Positions 1 through 8,738 of a stretch of DNA of 64,000 nt are shown in pieces. Both the position numbers and the translations under genes were made by a program. The stretch is taken from the NCBI RefSeq assembly GCF_003051005.1, contig NZ_QAOW01000007.1, positions 1 through 64,000 on the forward strand. Direction: 5' to 3'. Numbering within the stretch: position 1 is the stretch's first letter; the number at the start of each line of letters is the position of its first letter. This DNA is from Rhodococcus sp. OK519. Its GTDB lineage: Bacteria; Actinomycetota; Actinomycetes; Mycobacteriales; Mycobacteriaceae. The notes beneath the pieces are model-generated. The model made no database searches. It had not been told where the DNA came from and saw only the letters and a list, made by a program, of their open reading frames with translations.

Positions 1-276
1 CGTGCATGCCAGGAGTACGCCAGCGAAGCACATCCGCGCGGATGCCTCGTCAACAGCGCACCCGAGCTCACCGGCAATCGCAACCAGAACCGCGCGATCA
101 CCGCAGACCGACTGCGGAGAGTCGCAATCGACACGGAAACGAGCGTCGACGCCGAAACGCTCGCCGCCTTCACCCATGCTCTGCTCGTGGGCCTGTCGTC
201 CTACGCTCGCGACGGCGCCGATGAGGAGCAGCTGCGCCGCGTGGCCGCGCTGGCCATGCGGGTGACGAGGGCGTGA
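1..276 (+). CDS. TetR-family regulator, C-terminal fragment (start outside window)
   Basis: The frame beginning at base 1 is open from the window edge to a TGA at 274-276 and has no start, so this is the 3' end of a gene. The 91 visible residues contain a GCLVNSAPEL segment, then an amphipathic region, and end in GADEEQLRRVAALAMRVTRA. This is the usual look of the ligand-binding and dimerisation end of TetR/AcrR repressors (known family pattern). The DNA-binding half is not in the window, so no target can be suggested. The 196 bases that follow hold no gene, only a weak 5-bp hairpin just after the stop. Confidence 0.65.
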   Translation, partial: RACQEYASEAHPRGCLVNSAPELTGNRNQNRAITADRLRRVAIDTETSVDAETLAAFTHALLVGLSSYARDGADEEQLRRVAALAMRVTRA

Positions 277-472
277 GCGGTGCCCCTTTGGGGCGACCAC
301 ACACCGAACACTATGCCTGTCTTGCACCTGGGCTTGCGATGGACACCCGGAGTCGACGCGACGAGAAGGGGCGAGACCGTCCACCGATAAGACTGCCGTG
401 CAGGGCAATTCGCGAGCGGGTCTTCAAATTCCAGAGCTCGGCGACGCAGCCCGTCGACTACCTTCGATCGCC

Positions 473-1189
473 CTAGAGCCAGCGCGGCGGCTGCAGCTCG
501 CTGCCCGCAGCCAGCCCACGGGCGCCACGACCCGATGCCCAGCGGACCACGGCGGCAAGCGAACCCGCGACCGTATCGGTCACCGGCGGACCGTCCTCCA
601 CGACGACAAACCGACGATCGCCCACCTCGAGGATTAGGCCCGCGCCCTCACCCCTGCGTCGCCACATCGCAACGATGTCGTCGAGGAGCGAGTCGAGCAC
701 AACCTCCGGGAAGTCCTCGAACCGTCCGCCGTTTCCGAGATCGACGGCGTGGAGCCACACTTCGCGGTTGCGCATCCACGCCGTCTCCGACGCCGGCACC
801 ATCCGCCCCTGTGCGGTCCGCACCTCGGAATCCCAGGCGGCATCCGGAAGCGTGCGCCACTTCTCGTCGAGCTGGGCTGACCTCTCGGAGAACAGTTTTC
901 GCAACGAGCCGGCACTGAGCGTGGCACCCTCCTCGATCTCGCGGGCGCGCTGCTCCACCGACTCGTACATCGGCGTCTCGATCCCGGTCGCCGCCCAGTC
1001 CAGGATCCGGCACAGCGCAGCAGCGTTGTAGGCGACATGCGCCACCAGATGCTTGCGTGTCCATCCCTCGAGCAGGGTCGGACCGGACAGGTCCGCGTCC
1101 GACAGCATCGCCAGCCGCTCCGCGAAGTACGCGGTGCCTTCCCGCGCGATGTTCAACCGCTCGGCCAGATCCAACTCGTTGAAGGCCAC
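473..1189 (-). CDS. Mycothiol-dependent maleylpyruvate isomerase family protein
   Basis: The protein has 238 residues with an N-terminal DinB-like metal-binding domain and the C-terminal domain typical of mycothiol-dependent maleylpyruvate isomerases. The family isomerises maleylpyruvate to fumarylpyruvate in gentisate breakdown, using mycothiol as thiol cofactor. The three metal ligands known in the Corynebacterium enzyme (H52, E144, H148) have counterparts here at His51 (LVAHVAYN) and at Glu143 and His147 (NREVWLHAVDLG). GTG at 1189 is chosen because AGGAG lies five bases upstream and the protein then begins like its relatives; a longer frame to 1237 lacks such a site. No gentisate dioxygenase or fumarylpyruvate hydrolase is nearby, so the in vivo substrate is open. 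Confidence 0.82.
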   Translation of the reverse strand: MAFNELDLAERLNIAREGTAYFAERLAMLSDADLSGPTLLEGWTRKHLVAHVAYNAAALCRILDWAATGIETPMYESVEQRAREIEEGATLSAGSLRKLFSERSAQLDEKWRTLPDAAWDSEVRTAQGRMVPASETAWMRNREVWLHAVDLGNGGRFEDFPEVVLDSLLDDIVAMWRRRGEGAGLILEVGDRRFVVVEDGPPVTDTVAGSLAAVVRWASGRGARGLAAGSELQPPRWL

Positions 1190-1247
1190 GAACTCTCCTA
1201 CTCGACGACGGTCCTGCTCCCTCGACCGTAACCCCACCCGAGAAACA

Positions 1248-1286
1248 ACTCGGGCGCCGTGACCGAAACGGTCACGGCGCCCGAGT
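1248..1286 (-). terminator. Intrinsic terminator of the dmpEFG operon
   Basis: An 18-bp perfect stem (arms 1248-1265 and 1269-1286) with a three-base AAA loop lies 16 bases after the dmpG stop. Read on the minus strand it is followed by a T-rich stretch (TGTTTCT), as expected for a factor-independent terminator. Confidence 0.85.
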
Positions 1287-1302
1287 GGGGATTGCCTTCA
1301 GA

Positions 1303-2334
1303 TCAGGCGTTCGCAGCCTCGCGCTCGGCGACGAGGTTCAGCGCGATGTCGACGAGCATGTCCTCCTGGCCACCGACCAGCTTGCGCTTGCCGGCCTCGA
1401 GCAGCAGGGTGCGGACGTCGATGCCGTAGCGAGCCGACGCGGTCTCCGCGTGACGCAGGAAGCTCGAGTACACACCGGCGTAGCCGAGGGTGAGGGTCTC
1501 GCGGTCGACGCGGACCGGACGGTCCTGCAGCGGGCGGACGATGTCGTCGGCAGCATCCTGCAGCGCGAAGACGTCGCAGCCGTGCTTCCACTCGTGCAGG
1601 TCGGCGACGGCGATGAAGGGCTCGATGGGGCAGTTGCCCGCACCGGCGCCGTGTCCGGCGAGCGACGCGTCGACGCGGTAGACGCCTTCCTCGACGGCGA
1701 CGACGCTATTCGCGACCGACAGCGACAGGTTCTCGTGCGCGTGGATGCCGATCTCGGTGCCCTCGTTGAGGACCTCCTTGTAGGCGCGGACGCGGTCACG
1801 GACACCGTTCATGGTCAGGCGTCCGCCCGAGTCGGTGACGTAGACGCAGTTGGCGCCGTACGACTCCATCAGCTTGGCCTGCTTGGCCAGCTCCTCCGGA
1901 GGAGCCATGTGGCTCATCATGAGGAAGCCGGAGACGTCCATGCCGATCTCGCGGGCCGTCTCGATGTGCTGCGCGGAGACGTCGGCCTCGGTGCAGTGCG
2001 TGGCGATGCGCACCGAGCGCACACCCAGCTTGTAGGCGTGCTTGAGCTCCTCGATGGTGCCGACACCCGGCAGCAGCAGGGTGGTCAGGCGGGCGTTCTC
2101 GAGGACGTCGGCCGCAGCCTCGATCCACTCCCAGTCGGTGTTGGAGCCGGGACCGTAGTTCACGGAACCGCCGGCGAGTCCGTCACCGTGCGCGACCTCG
2201 ATCGCGTCGACACCGGCAGCGTCGAGAGCCTTGACGATGCGCTTGACGTCCTCGGGCGAAATACGGTGGCGCACAGCGTGCATACCGTCGCGCAGCGTGA
2301 CGTCCTGGACGAAGATGGTGGGGTTGGTGCTCAT
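1303..2334 (-). CDS. dmpG: 4-hydroxy-2-oxovalerate aldolase
   Basis: This 343-residue class II pyruvate aldolase splits 4-hydroxy-2-oxo acids into pyruvate and an aldehyde, the last carbon-cutting step of meta-cleavage pathways. Visible hallmarks are TLRDGMHA (residues 13-20) at the first strand of the TIM barrel, and HAHENL (198-203), whose two His residues bind the divalent metal. Length matches the DmpG/BphI/HsaF family (about 340). The ATG overlaps the stop of dmpF as ATGA, so translation is coupled, in line with the known DmpG-DmpF complex that channels the aldehyde. The family also serves steroid ring degradation (HsaF). The neighbours here do not include kstD or ring-cleavage genes, so the upstream pathway cannot be named. 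Confidence 0.95.
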   Translation of the reverse strand: MSTNPTIFVQDVTLRDGMHAVRHRISPEDVKRIVKALDAAGVDAIEVAHGDGLAGGSVNYGPGSNTDWEWIEAAADVLENARLTTLLLPGVGTIEELKHAYKLGVRSVRIATHCTEADVSAQHIETAREIGMDVSGFLMMSHMAPPEELAKQAKLMESYGANCVYVTDSGGRLTMNGVRDRVRAYKEVLNEGTEIGIHAHENLSLSVANSVVAVEEGVYRVDASLAGHGAGAGNCPIEPFIAVADLHEWKHGCDVFALQDAADDIVRPLQDRPVRVDRETLTLGYAGVYSSFLRHAETASARYGIDVRTLLLEAGKRKLVGGQEDMLVDIALNLVAEREAANA

Positions 2335-3275
2335 CGGGTGGCTTCCTTCTTCTGGGCGATGCGCTCAGCGATCTGCAGGCCGGCAGAGGTCATGATGTCG
2401 AGGTTGCCTGCGTAGGCGGGCAGGTAGTGGCCTGCACCCTCGACCTCGAGGAAAATCGACACCTGGTGGGTCGGGCGGTTGCCGCCCTCGATCAGGGTCT
2501 CGACCGGCTGATCCGCGGGGATCTCCGAGATCTGGACCTCTTGCTTGAGGCGGTAGCCGGGCACGTACGCCGAGACGTCGCCGACCATCTTCGCGACCGA
2601 CTCGCGGATCTGGTCGTGGGTGGCCGGGTCCGCCGCGTCGACGAGGCAGAAAACGGTGTCGCGCATCATCAACGGCGGCTCGGCCGGGTTCAGGATGATG
2701 ATCGCCTTGCCGCGCTTGGCGCCACCGACGGACACGATCGCACTGGACGTGGTCTCGGTGAACTCGTCGATGTTGGCGCGGGTGCCCGGGCCGGCGGACT
2801 TGGACGCGATGGACGCGACGATCTCGGCGTAGGCAACCGGAACGACCCGGGAGACGGCCGCGACCATCGGGATCGTGGCCTGGCCACCGCAGGTCACCAT
2901 GTTCACGTTGGTGGCGTCGAGGTGCTCGTCACCGTTGACCGCGGGCACGACGAACGGGCCGATCGCGGCGGGGGTGAGGTCGATCATGCGCTTGCCCAGC
3001 GGGCGCAGGCGCGCGTCGTTGACGACGTGAGCCTTCGCCGACGTCGCGTCGAAGACGATCTCGATCTCGTCGAAGTTGGGGAGGCCGACGAGGCCCTCGA
3101 CGCCCTCGGCGGTGATCGGCACGCCCATGGACGCGGCGCGCGCGAGACCGTCCGACGCGGGGTCGATACCGACCATCGCACCCATCTCGAGGTGATCGGA
3201 GTGGTTGAGCACCTTGATCATCAGATCGGTGCCGATGTTGCCGGATCCGATGATCGCGACCTTGACCTTGCTCAT
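2331..3275 (-). CDS. dmpF: Acetaldehyde dehydrogenase (acylating)
   Basis: The 314-residue protein oxidises the aldehyde released by the aldolase to its acyl-CoA with NAD and CoA. The N-terminus carries the dinucleotide-binding GSGNIG (residues 10-15), and the catalytic cysteine is Cys129 in the [12 protein letters not shown] segment. Both are typical of the DmpF/BphJ/HsaG family, as is the length. It overlaps the genes on both sides by ATGA (2331-2334 and 3272-3275), giving a strictly coupled three-gene operon. It probably forms the channelling complex with the downstream aldolase. Confidence 0.95.
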   Translation of the reverse strand: MSKVKVAIIGSGNIGTDLMIKVLNHSDHLEMGAMVGIDPASDGLARAASMGVPITAEGVEGLVGLPNFDEIEIVFDATSAKAHVVNDARLRPLGKRMIDLTPAAIGPFVVPAVNGDEHLDATNVNMVTCGGQATIPMVAAVSRVVPVAYAEIVASIASKSAGPGTRANIDEFTETTSSAIVSVGGAKRGKAIIILNPAEPPLMMRDTVFCLVDAADPATHDQIRESVAKMVGDVSAYVPGYRLKQEVQISEIPADQPVETLIEGGNRPTHQVSIFLEVEGAGHYLPAYAGNLDIMTSAGLQIAERIAQKKEATR

Positions 3276-4096
3276 GCCTCGGTTCCTTCCTTGAAACGGG
3301 TGGTCACGACACCGAGTCCGGACACGGAGACGGTGACGACGTTGCCGGCCCGAACCGGCGCCATGGGTCCGAGCGCACCGGACAGGATGACCTGACCGGC
3401 CCGCAACGGCTGGCCCAGTTCGCGTGCGGTCTGAGCGAGCCAGACGACGGCCTCGATCGGGTCGCCCAGGCAGGCTGCACCGTTGCCGGAGGAGACCTCC
3501 TGGCCGTCGACGGCCATCGACATGACGACATCCTTGGGCTCGAACTCGTCGAGCGTGCGGCGCTGCGTGCCGAGGACGTAGACGCCCGACGACGCGTTGT
3601 CCGCGACGGTGTCACCGAAGCGGATGTCCCAGTTTTCGATGCGGCTGTCGCAGATCTCCAGCGCGGCGACCGCGTACTCGATGGCACCGCGCACCTGCGC
3701 GGCGTCGAGCGGGCCCTCGATCAGGTCGGCGCCGAGCACGAAGCCGACCTCGCCCTCGATCTTGGGCTGGATCAGCACGCTCATCGGGACGTCGTCACCG
3801 TCGGCGTACTGCATGTCGTCGAACAGGACGCCGAGATCCGGCTGGTCGACGCCCAGCTGCTGCTGGACGGCCACCGACGTCAGGCCGATCTTGCGGCCGA
3901 CGACGACGGCGCCCGCCTTCATCCGGAGGTCATTGACGCGTTCCTGCACCTGGTACGCCGCGACGAGGTCGTCGGCGCCGATCAGGTCACGGATCGGCGC
4001 GCAGGGCACACCGGCCGCGGCGGCCGACGCGAGGCGCTCCGCGGCAGCGGCGATTGCGGACTCGCTCACCGTGGTGGAGTTCGTGGACTGGCTCAT
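3272..4096 (-). CDS. dmpE: 2-keto-4-pentenoate hydratase
   Basis: This is the first gene of the operon, 274 residues. The family adds water to 2-hydroxypenta-2,4-dienoate (or an alkylated homologue) to give the 4-hydroxy-2-oxo acid used by the aldolase. The metal-binding acidic motif KIEGEVGF (residues 112-119) and the C-terminal fumarylacetoacetase-like fold are recognisable. ATG at 4096 is chosen because the N-terminus MSQSTNS gives the family length; the frame is open much further upstream, but that stretch is antisense to the IclR gene and not protein-like. No strong ribosome site is seen. It faces the IclR gene across 69 bases, the usual layout of a locally controlled aromatic operon. 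Confidence 0.92.
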   Translation of the reverse strand: MSQSTNSTTVSESAIAAAAERLASAAAAGVPCAPIRDLIGADDLVAAYQVQERVNDLRMKAGAVVVGRKIGLTSVAVQQQLGVDQPDLGVLFDDMQYADGDDVPMSVLIQPKIEGEVGFVLGADLIEGPLDAAQVRGAIEYAVAALEICDSRIENWDIRFGDTVADNASSGVYVLGTQRRTLDEFEPKDVVMSMAVDGQEVSSGNGAACLGDPIEAVVWLAQTARELGQPLRAGQVILSGALGPMAPVRAGNVVTVSVSGLGVVTTRFKEGTEA

Positions 4097-4165
4097 GCCG
4101 ACAACTGTGCTGGGCGCAACCGCCCGAGGCCAACCTTTCGTCTCGCTCAGCGATACGCTCGGTCC
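4097..4165. promoter_or_regulatory. Divergent control region with a candidate IclR dyad
   Basis: These 69 bases separate dmpE and the IclR gene. A near-palindrome centred at 4148 (TCGCT-C-AGCGA, 4143-4153, with matching outer T/A at 4141 and 4155) lies just upstream of the IclR start. It is a plausible autoregulatory operator; no clear -35/-10 pair is visible. Binding by this regulator is inference. Confidence 0.35.
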
Positions 4166-4927
4166 ATGACCAGCGCCGCGAACCTCGACACGGTCCTCGG
4201 GAAGGCGGTCGCGATCCTGCGCAGCTACCGCCCCGAGGACAACGTCGTGCCCCTCGCCGAACTGGTCCGACGGACCGGGCTGCACAAGGCCACCGTGCAC
4301 CGGCTCGCGGGCGAACTGGTGGCGAATCGGCTGCTCGACCGCGTCGACGGCGGCTACCGGCTGAGCGGCGGACTGTTCGAGCTCGGCATGCTCGCGTCGC
4401 TCGAGCGCAGCCTGCTCGAGATGGCGATGCCGTTCCTGCAGGACCTCTACGAGCGCAGTCACGAGACCGTGCACCTCGGGGTCCGCGACGGTCACGACGT
4501 CGTCTACGTCGCGAAGATCGGCGGCCACCGTCAGGCGGTCTCCCCGTCCCGGACGGGCGGCCGCATTCCACTGCACTGCTCGGCGATCGGCAAGGCCCTG
4601 CTCGCGCACTCGGACCCGGACCTGCGCCGCGAGGTGCTGTCGGCGCCCATGCTCCGGCGGACCCCGCACACCATCGTGGCGCCGGGCATTCTGCAGAGCC
4701 AGCTCGACAAGGTGGTCGAGACCGGTGTCGCGTTCGAGCGCGAGGAGTCGGCGCTGGGTATCGCGTGTGTGGCCGCCCCGGTCTTCGGGCACGACGACCA
4801 CGTCGTCGCGGCCATCAGCGTCACCGGCCCGACGAACCGCTACCGGCCCGAGAGCCAGGTCGCGGCCGTCCGCGCGGCGGCGGAGGGGCTGCGCAGCACG
4901 ATCTCGCGCCGCGCGCGGCTCCGCTGA
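4166..4927 (+). CDS. IclR-family transcriptional regulator
   Basis: The 253-residue regulator has an N-terminal winged helix-turn-helix (LAELVRRTGLHKATVHRLAG, about residues 30-49) and a C-terminal IclR effector domain with GGRIPLHCSAIGKALLA and the later AFEREESALGIACVAAP segment. Such proteins bind small aromatic or keto acids and commonly control adjacent catabolic operons (MhpR and PcaU are family examples). Its divergent position makes dmpEFG the likely target. The start has no convincing Shine-Dalgarno site and may be leaderless. Confidence 0.9.
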   Translation: MTSAANLDTVLGKAVAILRSYRPEDNVVPLAELVRRTGLHKATVHRLAGELVANRLLDRVDGGYRLSGGLFELGMLASLERSLLEMAMPFLQDLYERSHETVHLGVRDGHDVVYVAKIGGHRQAVSPSRTGGRIPLHCSAIGKALLAHSDPDLRREVLSAPMLRRTPHTIVAPGILQSQLDKVVETGVAFEREESALGIACVAAPVFGHDDHVVAAISVTGPTNRYRPESQVAAVRAAAEGLRSTISRRARLR

Positions 4928-4941
4928 TCACCGCCGCCTGA

Positions 4942-5988
4942 TCACAGACCGCGGGCGCCCTCGACGGGATCCGACCAGATGTCCATCGGGACGCACTCGA
5001 CGCTGCGCCCCGACTCGTCGAGGATGCGCCCCATCCGTTTGAAGAAGCGCAGCGTGACGGAGCGGTCGAGGATCTCGAGCGACGGCACCGTCCGGCGCAG
5101 CAGCTGCTCGATCCGATGCACGTCCGCGAGCGAGCGAACCCACACCGAGTAGAAGAAGTTGGCGGGTGCTCCGGTGAGGACGAGGCACGCGCGGGTCTCC
5201 GGCAGCGCGGTCAGATGCTGGGCGACGGCGTCGCACTCGTCGACGGGCACGTGCGCCCACATCCACACCGACACCGGCCAGCCCGACAGCGGCTGCGCGA
5301 CGTCGCAGCGCAGCAGGAGCGAGTGCCGGTCGAGCAGGGCGTCGACGCGGCGCCGCGCGGTGCTGACGCTGCAGCCGAGTGTGGCGGCGAGGTCGGTGAG
5401 CGTTGCCCGGCCGTTCCGGGAGAGGCACGCGATGAGGGCCCGGTCCGTGTCGTCGAGCGGACGCAGCGTGCCGCTCGCGCGCGGGCCGCGGCCGTCGAGG
5501 TGTGCGCGCTGCTCGGCGTCGAGCGCCCGCAGCTGCCAGTCCCCACCCATTGCGTACGGACGGATCACGAGATGCGTTCGGGTCGATCGGATTCCGGGCA
5601 GCTGCTCGACCGCGTTCAGCAGCATGTCCGACAGGGCTGCGAGGTCGCGGACACTCACGGTGAGCAGCAGGTCGCGGGAACCGCTGGTGTGCTCGACGGT
5701 GAGAACGTGGGGCCAGCGCACCAGGATCTCGGCCGTCGGCAGCACCTGACCGGCGACGCACTCGATCTCGATGAGCGCGGCGGCCTGCGGGCCCGCGGGA
5801 TGCGCGGTCACCCACGCCGATCCGCTCTCGACGAGCCGGGACCAGCGCCGTGCGGCCGTCACCGGATCGACGCCCAGCGCGGCGCCGACCTGCGCCCACG
5901 ACGCCCGCGGGCCCAGTTGGAGGGTGTTGATCAAACTCAGATCGAGCTCGTCCAACGCGTCAGATTCCTGAACAGATCCATTGCTCAC
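4942..5988 (-). CDS. Lrp/AsnC-family regulator with two tandem domains
   Basis: At 348 residues this is twice the usual Lrp size. It shows two helix-turn-helix units, one at about residues 13-55 (LDLSLINTLQLGPRASWAQV) and one at about 178-220 (DRALIACLSRNGRATLTDLA), each followed by an AsnC-type ligand domain. Double-domain Lrp proteins are common in actinobacteria and may work as pseudo-dimers. The GTG start has AGGA seven bases upstream. It lies divergent to the M20 amidohydrolase with about 97 bases between, so that gene is its most likely target. The ligand is not predictable from sequence. Confidence 0.88.
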   Translation of the reverse strand: MSNGSVQESDALDELDLSLINTLQLGPRASWAQVGAALGVDPVTAARRWSRLVESGSAWVTAHPAGPQAAALIEIECVAGQVLPTAEILVRWPHVLTVEHTSGSRDLLLTVSVRDLAALSDMLLNAVEQLPGIRSTRTHLVIRPYAMGGDWQLRALDAEQRAHLDGRGPRASGTLRPLDDTDRALIACLSRNGRATLTDLAATLGCSVSTARRRVDALLDRHSLLLRCDVAQPLSGWPVSVWMWAHVPVDECDAVAQHLTALPETRACLVLTGAPANFFYSVWVRSLADVHRIEQLLRRTVPSLEILDRSVTLRFFKRMGRILDESGRSVECVPMDIWSDPVEGARGL

Positions 5989-6085
5989 GAAAAAATCCTG
6001 CAGATTCGGCGGGTGTGATGCACGTCATGGGCATCATGCCTCAGCCGCGTCGACGCGGCACACCGCCGAAGAGATGGAGTCGCCC

Positions 6086-7291
6086 GTGTCGTTGACCGAG
6101 GACGCGAAGGGCCTGCACGGGGATCTGGTCCACCTGCGCCGCACCCTGCACGCCGAACCCGAGATCGGCCTGTATCTCCCCCGCACCCAGGAACGCGTGC
6201 TCACCGCGCTGGACGGGTTGCCGCTCGAAATCGGCACCGGCGCCGCGCTGAGTTCGGTCACCGCGGTACTCCGCGGCGGACGACCCGGTCCGACGGTGCT
6301 GCTGCGCGGCGACATGGACGCGCTCCCGGTCGGCGAGCGGGCGAACATCGACTACGCCTCGACCGTCCCGGGACACATGCACGCGTGCGGGCACGACCTG
6401 CACACCTCGATGCTCGTCGGCGCCGCGCACCTGCTGTCGGCGCGCCGCGAACATCTCGCGGGCGACGTCGTGTTCATGTTCCAGCCCGGCGAGGAGGGCT
6501 ACGACGGCGCCGGCCACATGCTGGCCGAGGGTGTACTCGAGGCGTCGGGGTCCCGGCCGGTCGCCGCGTACGGACTTCACGTCAGCGCGTCGGGGGCACC
6601 CGGCGGCGTGTTCGTCACCCGGAAGGGCCCGTTGATGGCCGCGAGCGACGTTGCGACGGTACGAGTGCTGGGGCGCGGCGGCCACGGATCGTCGCCGCAC
6701 GCGGCCCTCGACCCGATCCCCGCCGCATGCGAGATGGTGACGGCCCTGCAGACCTTCGCGACCCGCACGTTCGCCCCGTTCGACCCGGTAGTGCTGACCG
6801 TGGGCTCGTTCCACTCCGGCACCGCGGCGAACGTCATTCCCGACGATGCCCGGTTCGACATCACGGTGCGCACCTTCTCCGCCGAGAGTCAGGCGAAGGT
6901 TCGGGACGGCATCGCCCGGGTGTGCCGCGGCATCGCCGCCGCGCACGGGCTCGAGGTGGACGTCGACTACGACGAGCAGTATCCGGTGACCGTCAACGAC
7001 GACACCGAGACGGAGTTCGTGGCCGATGTCGTCGCCGAGGTCCACGGCCCCGAGCGGTTCGCGTGGCAGCCGCAGCCGGCGGCCGCGTCCGAGGACTTCT
7101 CGCGGGTCCTGAACGAGGTTCCAGGCGCGTTCGTGTTCCTCGGTGCGTGCCCCGCGGACCGGGATCCGACGGCGGCCGCGTTCAACCACTCGCCGCTCGC
7201 GGAGTTCGACGACGCAGTTCTCGGCGACGGCGCCGCGCTCTACAGCGAACTCGCGCTCCGGCGGCTGGCCGCCGCCGACAGCGCGGCGTGA
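6086..7291 (+). CDS. M20-family amidohydrolase (hippurate hydrolase/aminoacylase type)
   Basis: About 401 residues of the M20D peptidase-like family, which removes acyl groups from N-acyl amino acids or similar amides in the cytoplasm. The metal-binding motifs CGHDLHTS (about 101-108) and QPGEEGYDGAGHML (about 133-146) are intact, and the dimerisation insert sits between them. The GTG at 6086 gives the N-terminus MSLTEDAKGLHGDL that fits the family and has GGAG six bases upstream; an ATG at 6074 in the same frame is the alternative. It is divergent from the Lrp gene, which suggests control by an amino-acid-like ligand. The exact substrate is unknown. Confidence 0.88.
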   Translation: MSLTEDAKGLHGDLVHLRRTLHAEPEIGLYLPRTQERVLTALDGLPLEIGTGAALSSVTAVLRGGRPGPTVLLRGDMDALPVGERANIDYASTVPGHMHACGHDLHTSMLVGAAHLLSARREHLAGDVVFMFQPGEEGYDGAGHMLAEGVLEASGSRPVAAYGLHVSASGAPGGVFVTRKGPLMAASDVATVRVLGRGGHGSSPHAALDPIPAACEMVTALQTFATRTFAPFDPVVLTVGSFHSGTAANVIPDDARFDITVRTFSAESQAKVRDGIARVCRGIAAAHGLEVDVDYDEQYPVTVNDDTETEFVADVVAEVHGPERFAWQPQPAAASEDFSRVLNEVPGAFVFLGACPADRDPTAAAFNHSPLAEFDDAVLGDGAALYSELALRRLAAADSAA

Positions 7292-7298
7292 ACGGTAC

Positions 7299-7329
7299 CC
7301 GGTCCGCGCGCACCCCCCGCGCGGACCGG
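7299..7329. terminator. Bidirectional terminator hairpin
   Basis: A perfect 12-bp G+C-rich stem (arms 7299-7310 and 7318-7329, seven-base loop) lies between the convergent amidohydrolase and acyl-CoA dehydrogenase genes, eight bases after one stop and nine from the other. There is no T-run, as often in high-GC actinobacteria. Confidence 0.75.
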
Positions 7330-7337
7330 GGCCGGGA

Positions 7338-8585
7338 TCACTTGGCCAGCAGACCCTTCGCGATGTGGGTCACCTGGATCTCATTGGAGCCGGCGTAGAT
7401 CATGAGCGACTTCGCGTCGCGCGCAAGCTGTTCCACCTTGTACTCGGCCATGTAGCCGTTGCCGCCGAACAGTTGCACGGCCTCCATCGCGACCTCGGTA
7501 GCGGCGCGGGACGAGTACAGCTTCATCGCCGACGCCTCCGCGAGCGTCACCTTGTCGCCCGCCGCGGTGCGCTCGATCGCATTGAACACCATGTTCTGCA
7601 CGTTGAGGCGCGCGATCTCCATCTCGGCCAGCTTGAGCTGGATGAGCTGGAACTGCGCGATCTCCTTGCCCCACAGCTTGCGGTTCTTCGCGTAGTCGAT
7701 CGACAGACGCTGGCACTCGTTGATGATGCCCAGCGCGAGCGACGCGATGCCGATGCGCTCGGCCGCGAACGACTCCTTCGCGCTCTCCTTGCCGTCGCCC
7801 TTGGCCGGGTTCTCGGTCTCACCGAGCAGACGGTCCTTGCTGATCCGGACGTTGTCGAAGAACAGCTCGCCGGTGGGCGAGGAGTTCATGCCCATCTTCT
7901 TGAACGGCGCGCTCTGCGTGAAGCCCTCCATGCCCTTGTCGAGCACGAAGCCGAGCACCTTGCGATCGCGTGGATTCGAGTCGCCCACAGCGCCCTCCGC
8001 GAGCTTGGCGTAGACGATCGTGACGTCGGCGTACGGGCCGTTGGTGATGAACGTCTTCTGGCCGTTGAGGATGTAGTCGTCGCCGTCACGACGGACGTAC
8101 GACTTCATGCCGCCGAACGCGTCGGAGCCGGAGTCGGGCTCGGTGATGGCCCACGCGCCCACCTTGTCCATGGTGACGAGTCCGGGCAGCCAGCGCTTCT
8201 TCTGCGCGAGGGTGCCGCGGCTGCGCAGGGTGCCGGCGGTGAGGCCGATGCTCACGCCCATCGACGCGACCAGGCCCAGGCTCACGCCGGCGATCTCGCT
8301 GTTGAGGATGACGCCCATGCTGCCGGCGCCGCTGAAGCCGCTCGACTTCTCACCCGACTCGGGCAGCGCCTCGCCGCGCTCCTTCGCCTCTTCCTTCGCG
8401 AAGGACTTCTCGAGCGCCTCGGTGGCCATCTCGTCCATCCCGAACGTGGAGTACATCTTGCGGATGATCTCGAACGGGGGCAGTTCACCACTCTCGAGCT
8501 TGTCGACGTGCGGCTTGACCTCCTTGTCGATGAAGCCACGCAGGGCGTCGCGGAACATCAGGTCGGTGTCTGACCACTCGTACAT
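7338..8585 (-). CDS. Acyl-CoA dehydrogenase
   Basis: A 415-residue flavoprotein of the acyl-CoA dehydrogenase superfamily, which introduces a 2,3-double bond into an acyl-CoA and passes electrons to ETF. The FAD/substrate motif AITEPDSGSDAFGG (about 146-159) and the C-terminal QLFGGNGY segment are clear. The glutamate that is catalytic in medium-chain enzymes (in a YEGT context) is Ala here (IYAGSNE), so the base is elsewhere or atypical. An insert of charged residues (about 61-85) precedes the middle domain. ATG at 8585 has GGAG six bases upstream. It is transcribed alone, away from an OhrR-like gene, from a promoter that contains a KstR-like palindrome, so lipid or steroid catabolism is a reasonable guess. 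Confidence 0.9.
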   Translation of the reverse strand: MYEWSDTDLMFRDALRGFIDKEVKPHVDKLESGELPPFEIIRKMYSTFGMDEMATEALEKSFAKEEAKERGEALPESGEKSSGFSGAGSMGVILNSEIAGVSLGLVASMGVSIGLTAGTLRSRGTLAQKKRWLPGLVTMDKVGAWAITEPDSGSDAFGGMKSYVRRDGDDYILNGQKTFITNGPYADVTIVYAKLAEGAVGDSNPRDRKVLGFVLDKGMEGFTQSAPFKKMGMNSSPTGELFFDNVRISKDRLLGETENPAKGDGKESAKESFAAERIGIASLALGIINECQRLSIDYAKNRKLWGKEIAQFQLIQLKLAEMEIARLNVQNMVFNAIERTAAGDKVTLAEASAMKLYSSRAATEVAMEAVQLFGGNGYMAEYKVEQLARDAKSLMIYAGSNEIQVTHIAKGLLAK

Positions 8586-8659
8586 GTAGAACTCCACTCG
8601 GTGCGCTAGGTGTGGCCCGTGCAACAGGCCGGGCCACCCCGTGGCGGCCGCCACATCCA

Positions 8660-8688
8660 CACATATAGAACGCGTTCTCTTTTGTCCA
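8660..8688 (-). promoter_or_regulatory. Promoter of the acyl-CoA dehydrogenase with a KstR-like operator
   Basis: On the minus strand TGGACA (8688-8683) and TATGTG (8665-8660) are spaced by exactly 17 bases. The spacer holds a perfect 12-bp palindrome, AGAACGCGTTCT (8667-8678). Its 14-base context TAGAACGCGTTCTC fits 13 of 14 positions of the published KstR pattern TnnAACnnGTTnnA. Other TetR-type lipid regulators could bind it. Confidence 0.6.
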
Positions 8689-8738
8689 CCCGGTGAACAT
8701 TTAGTTAGTGCGCGACTTAATCGTGTATGCTTCATTTC

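Noticed and set aside
3272-4801. An N-terminally extended hydratase frame of about 509 codons
   Set aside because: The extra 235 codons are antisense to the IclR gene and do not look like protein; the family length fits ATG 4096.
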